Position numbers and translations under genes: made by a program
Part shown: in pieces, positions 22,101-23,798 of the stretch
How the letters are laid out: every line of letters starts with the position of its first letter
Numbering within the stretch: position 1 is the stretch's first letter
Source: Thraustochytrium sp. TN22
Taxonomy: Eukaryota; Sar; Bigyra; Thraustochytrida; Thraustochytriidae
DNA length: 23,798 nucleotides
Direction of reading: 5' to 3'
Assembly: GCA_013306675.1 (NCBI GenBank)
Contig: JABLUY010000381.1
Span: 1 to 23,798 of the forward strand
The notes under the pieces: model-generated
What the model saw: only the letters and a program-made list of their open reading frames with translations
Databases searched by the model: none
What the model was told of the DNA's origin: nothing

Positions 22101-23674
22101 ATGCGCAGCATGTCATGGATCGTCAGGCTCTCGTAGCGGTCGCCCACCAGGTAGACGCCGACCTCGTGCTCGAAGCGAATCTGGTACGCACGCATGTAGG
22201 TGCGCAGAATGTCGGCGCGGTCGTGCTGGCCGAGGCAGACGGCCGCGAGCTCGTCCAGCTCCTCCACCATGCGCGTGGCGGCCGCCAGCGTGTCCTCGAG
22301 GCCGGAGCCCTGGAACTTGCCGTCCAGGTTGCCCTCGACCTTTTGCACGCGCTCGGCCTTGTCGAGACCGTCCCACTCCACCATCCAGTCGGGCACCTTG
22401 GCCTCCAGACTCTCCATGGGCTCTCCGTCGGCCGCGGCGGCGGCCGCCACCGCGCCATCGGCCCGTTCCGAGGACTCCTGCAGCTCCGCCTGCCGCCGGG
22501 TCTCCATGGCGACGCGGTGCGCCTCCAGCTCGCGGACCCAGTCGCGCATGAGCTGCTCCGACTCGGCCTTGAACACGAAGGTGCGAAACGGCGTCACCAC
22601 ATGGAACTCGCCGGGCGAGGTCTCCCCGGGCGCCTCGACGATCGAGGTCGTGGGGCCGAGCGTGATTTGGCCCTGGAAGTTGCCCCACGACTGCTTCTCG
22701 CTCTTGTAATAGTACAGGCTGCCCTCAATGAGGCGGCAGAATCGCGACTGCCACTCCTTGAAGCGGCTCGGCGACTTCTTGAGCAGGAGGCCATCCTTGA
22801 CACAGCGCTCCTGCGCGCGCTCCTCCCACTCCACGTCGCGCGCCTTGACGGCCGTGGTCCGCTTGCGGCTCAGGCGCTTGTTGCTGCTCGACTTGTTCTC
22901 GGACCCGACCGAATCGTTGTCTGACTTGTGCGAGTTGTGCGAGCCGCCCGAGAGCGCACGCACTAGCGTCCTCCGCTTGCCGCGCGACGACTCGATGCTG
23001 CCGTTGTCCTCGGCATTCGCCTCGCCTGCGGCGCCCGGCGTGGTCCCGAGCGCCGCTGACACCACCGAGAACAAGTTCGGGTGCAGGGGCGCGGGCGACC
23101 GCTCCGTAGGCGAACTTGGCGCCGACGCCACCTTGGAAGCGGGCGCCGGCGCCTTGGAAGCGGGCGCCGGCGCCTTGGCGGGCGCCACCGCAGGCGTCAG
23201 CACCTTGAGGGGCGGCGCCGCGGCTTTGGTGGTGGTCTTGGGAGGCGCCTCAGACGCCGCGGGCGCCGGCTCCACCTCCTGCTCGTCGTGCTCGTCGTTC
23301 GAGAAGAGAAGGTCAGCGCCCGGGCCGGACTCAAAGAACTCGCAGCGCTCCTTGAGCGCCGTCACCCAGTGGTTGGCCTCGTGCACGGACTTGGCCTTGA
23401 GGTAGACATCACCCTGCTTGAACGGCAGCACGAACTCGCCGAAGCGGCCCTGCAGATACGGCTCATCCGTGAGCTCCGTGAGGTCGCAGCTGGCGCGCAG
23501 CTTGAGCATCTTGCGGTCCGTAAAGTAGTTCACGAACTGGTTGTTCACAATGAAGTACCTCTTCTGCCAGCCCCCGCGGCTATTCCTCTTCTGCAAGTAC
23601 CCCTGCAGCATCTCCAGGTTCGTCTTGTCATGGTCCAGCACCGCCCTCGAGTCCACCTCGTTGCCCTTGTGCAT
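19151..23674 (-). CDS. multidomain PH-PH-Sec6-PH-SAP-TPR protein, exocyst Sec6 (EXOC3)-like
   Basis: 1507 residues from an ATG at 23674. Domains in order: PH1, about 22-112 (LQGYLQKRNSRGGWQKRYF, ending HWVTALKERC); a disordered Ala/Pro/Lys/Ser linker with two APAPASK copies; PH2, about 289-395; a helical Sec6-like core, about 410-1000, with PVDIFNMVNETL, FVCALANDCATIQDHIDDLE and VAVTVQDYLQDL matching the Sec6 C-terminal helical bundles; PH3, about 1047-1205, split by a Gly/Ala/Ser insert; two SAP-like helical motifs, about 1231-1262 and 1301-1331 (LRAECHRLGLDMSRCTEKSD); and a TPR/SNAP-like helical tail, about 1365-1490. By family, Sec6 is a core subunit of the octameric exocyst that tethers secretory vesicles at the plasma membrane. 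PH domains would add phosphoinositide binding. Ordinary Sec6 is about 750-800 residues and lacks these additions. The Sec6 call is good but remote. Alternatives are a CATCHR/MUN-type tether or a Sec6-derived paralogue beside a normal Sec6 elsewhere. Confidence 0.8.
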   Translation of the reverse strand: MHKGNEVDSRAVLDHDKTNLEMLQGYLQKRNSRGGWQKRYFIVNNQFVNYFTDRKMLKLRASCDLTELTDEPYLQGRFGEFVLPFKQGDVYLKAKSVHEANHWVTALKERCEFFESGPGADLLFSNDEHDEQEVEPAPAASEAPPKTTTKAAAPPLKVLTPAVAPAKAPAPASKAPAPASKVASAPSSPTERSPAPLHPNLFSVVSAALGTTPGAAGEANAEDNGSIESSRGKRRTLVRALSGGSHNSHKSDNDSVGSENKSSSNKRLSRKRTTAVKARDVEWEERAQERCVKDGLLLKKSPSRFKEWQSRFCRLIEGSLYYYKSEKQSWGNFQGQITLGPTTSIVEAPGETSPGEFHVVTPFRTFVFKAESEQLMRDWVRELEAHRVAMETRRQAELQESSERADGAVAAAAAADGEPMESLEAKVPDWMVEWDGLDKAERVQKVEGNLDGKFQGSGLEDTLAAATRMVEELDELAAVCLGQHDRADILRTYMRAYQIRFEHEVGVYLVGDRYESLTIHDMLRIMDLISAYSEFRERILADRPAVAEGLPPFTMEDNIDMMAARYLVDLQESLGTWVENIIRSNLARGEDCVETVRRGQTELSTNAPVDIFNMVNETLLMAQASGVPQVQVAVMQCCLITIADYITSLRSELQDSERGRVLATDLRFVCALANDCATIQDHIDDLENGRFTLSSAHFNVDWNPVRAKYAQAVMDFVQLILDMVNADLEGCYARLFTTEHLQVGPHDLAGNVMVRVAVTVQDYLQDLQAYLLRPYFNKLLRLLTRDLAVSYVGSLLRRSPVARAPVQWVDALMPDKVSYATAPRWEGIVSRQKLTLDDVFHMRADHEGMQRTLALFTKDVDRLLAPELLLWTDVLDLLAVSPEFFASAVTKMCVAWSKPVQRQVVATAMACLGLRDGISTAQAGSILHAITTSVRDDDFVSKLARASPKNRDAVQIYTRIWPELAPSASLVNKARATARAAMTPEVPASPGGAASPGPGDQVESKGSVSLDERTDKLLDKVSLDISDEAVLARKQNRHEKLDTTEDIRDVDLHGYMEKKSPAAAHVWQRRWFLVHKVMDPETSAWKLALSWHKSHNAPMKGRLFLDDILRIEVLSKLPVRIAADGVTLVLQGKSKSKSGAGAGAGAGGGGAGSGSGSGSGSDTDGEDARDAEFTTGRYEFQVVTANRTYVLRALSMSETLTWVNGLNKGSREAKRVSKLLQRAPSARSILGANPSEEDYARLDHGQLCALCEASGFATSPDSPREELLSYLQSLEPPTVDKAHVAESAHTEEKERLLLTRSIADLRAECHRLGLDMSRCTEKSDLVRLLASSGGDEVGDQREKEAQLRQLVVRGLSLLEEEDLAQDNGEATSADRLEHAIGIFERVAREAHDLGMGLVEARAMHGLASAYTCSDDRRDAAPLMFEMASNMFWTAGEKADAKTCIMSASELYRSAMQYEDAIRCLVEYDTKTKSLHFADHVAQLRDELQRKRNPPKSRLAHFFSSGGM

Positions 23675-23798
23675 CCTGCCGTCCTGCAGCGCCTCCCGCC
23701 GCCGCGCCTCCCGCCCGAGGGCCGCCTGGCCCGTTCAAAACAGGCCGCGCCGCGCCGAGCCGCGCCGAGCAGAGCACAGCAGAGCAGAGCCGAGCCGA
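23675..23798 (-). promoter_or_regulatory. 5' flank of the Sec6-like gene with GC/GAGC pentamers
   Basis: From about 23745 to the window end the sequence is a run of pentamers (GCGCC, GAGCC, AGAGC/AGCAC variants). It lies about 75 nt upstream of the start codon, mirroring the pentamer tract before the gene at 17214. The promoter continues outside the window. Confidence 0.55.

Overview
The window looks like nuclear DNA from an intron-poor, very GC-rich microbial eukaryote. Five long open frames carry eukaryote-only families (GCN1, cytosolic phenylalanyl-tRNA synthetase alpha, an exocyst Sec6-like protein, a mitochondrial AIF-like protein), each uninterrupted by introns over 1.5 to 9.3 kb. They are separated by intergenic DNA full of short tandem repeats. 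A thraustochytrid-type stramenopile (Schizochytrium/Aurantiochytrium/Hondaea-like) fits large intronless genes with GC-rich third positions. This placement is an inference from style and needs a similarity search.

Layout: an AIF-like flavoprotein gene (209-2158, +) converges on a giant GCN1 gene (4608-13898, -). Between them are 2.45 kb without a credible gene, split into an extremely GC-rich block (about 3069-3620) and a much lower-GC block holding an ordered repeat array (3998-4417). Upstream of GCN1 on the same strand lies PheRS alpha (14630-16144, -). A 1.07 kb divergent promoter region separates PheRS alpha from an unrecognised Rossmann-fold protein (17214-18725, +). That gene converges on a 1507-residue multidomain protein (19151-23674, -) in which a Sec6-like exocyst core is surrounded by three PH domains, SAP-like motifs and a TPR-like tail.

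Functionally, GCN1 (the ribosome-bound activator of the eIF2alpha kinase GCN2) and PheRS alpha (which charges tRNA-Phe) are adjacent and both belong to the amino-acid-supply axis. Perfect bZIP-type sites, TGACTCA (minus strand) and TGACGTCA, lie in the intergenic regions upstream of each. The other three genes act in mitochondrial redox or assembly, an unknown nucleotide-dependent role, and vesicle tethering, with no evident shared pathway.

The items most worth a second look are the PH-Sec6-PH-SAP-TPR architecture, the AIF homologue with altered flavin-site motifs, and the array of about 65-nt foldback-ended units with alternating 14/30-nt spacers. No rRNA, tRNA, CRISPR array or transposase gene was recognised.
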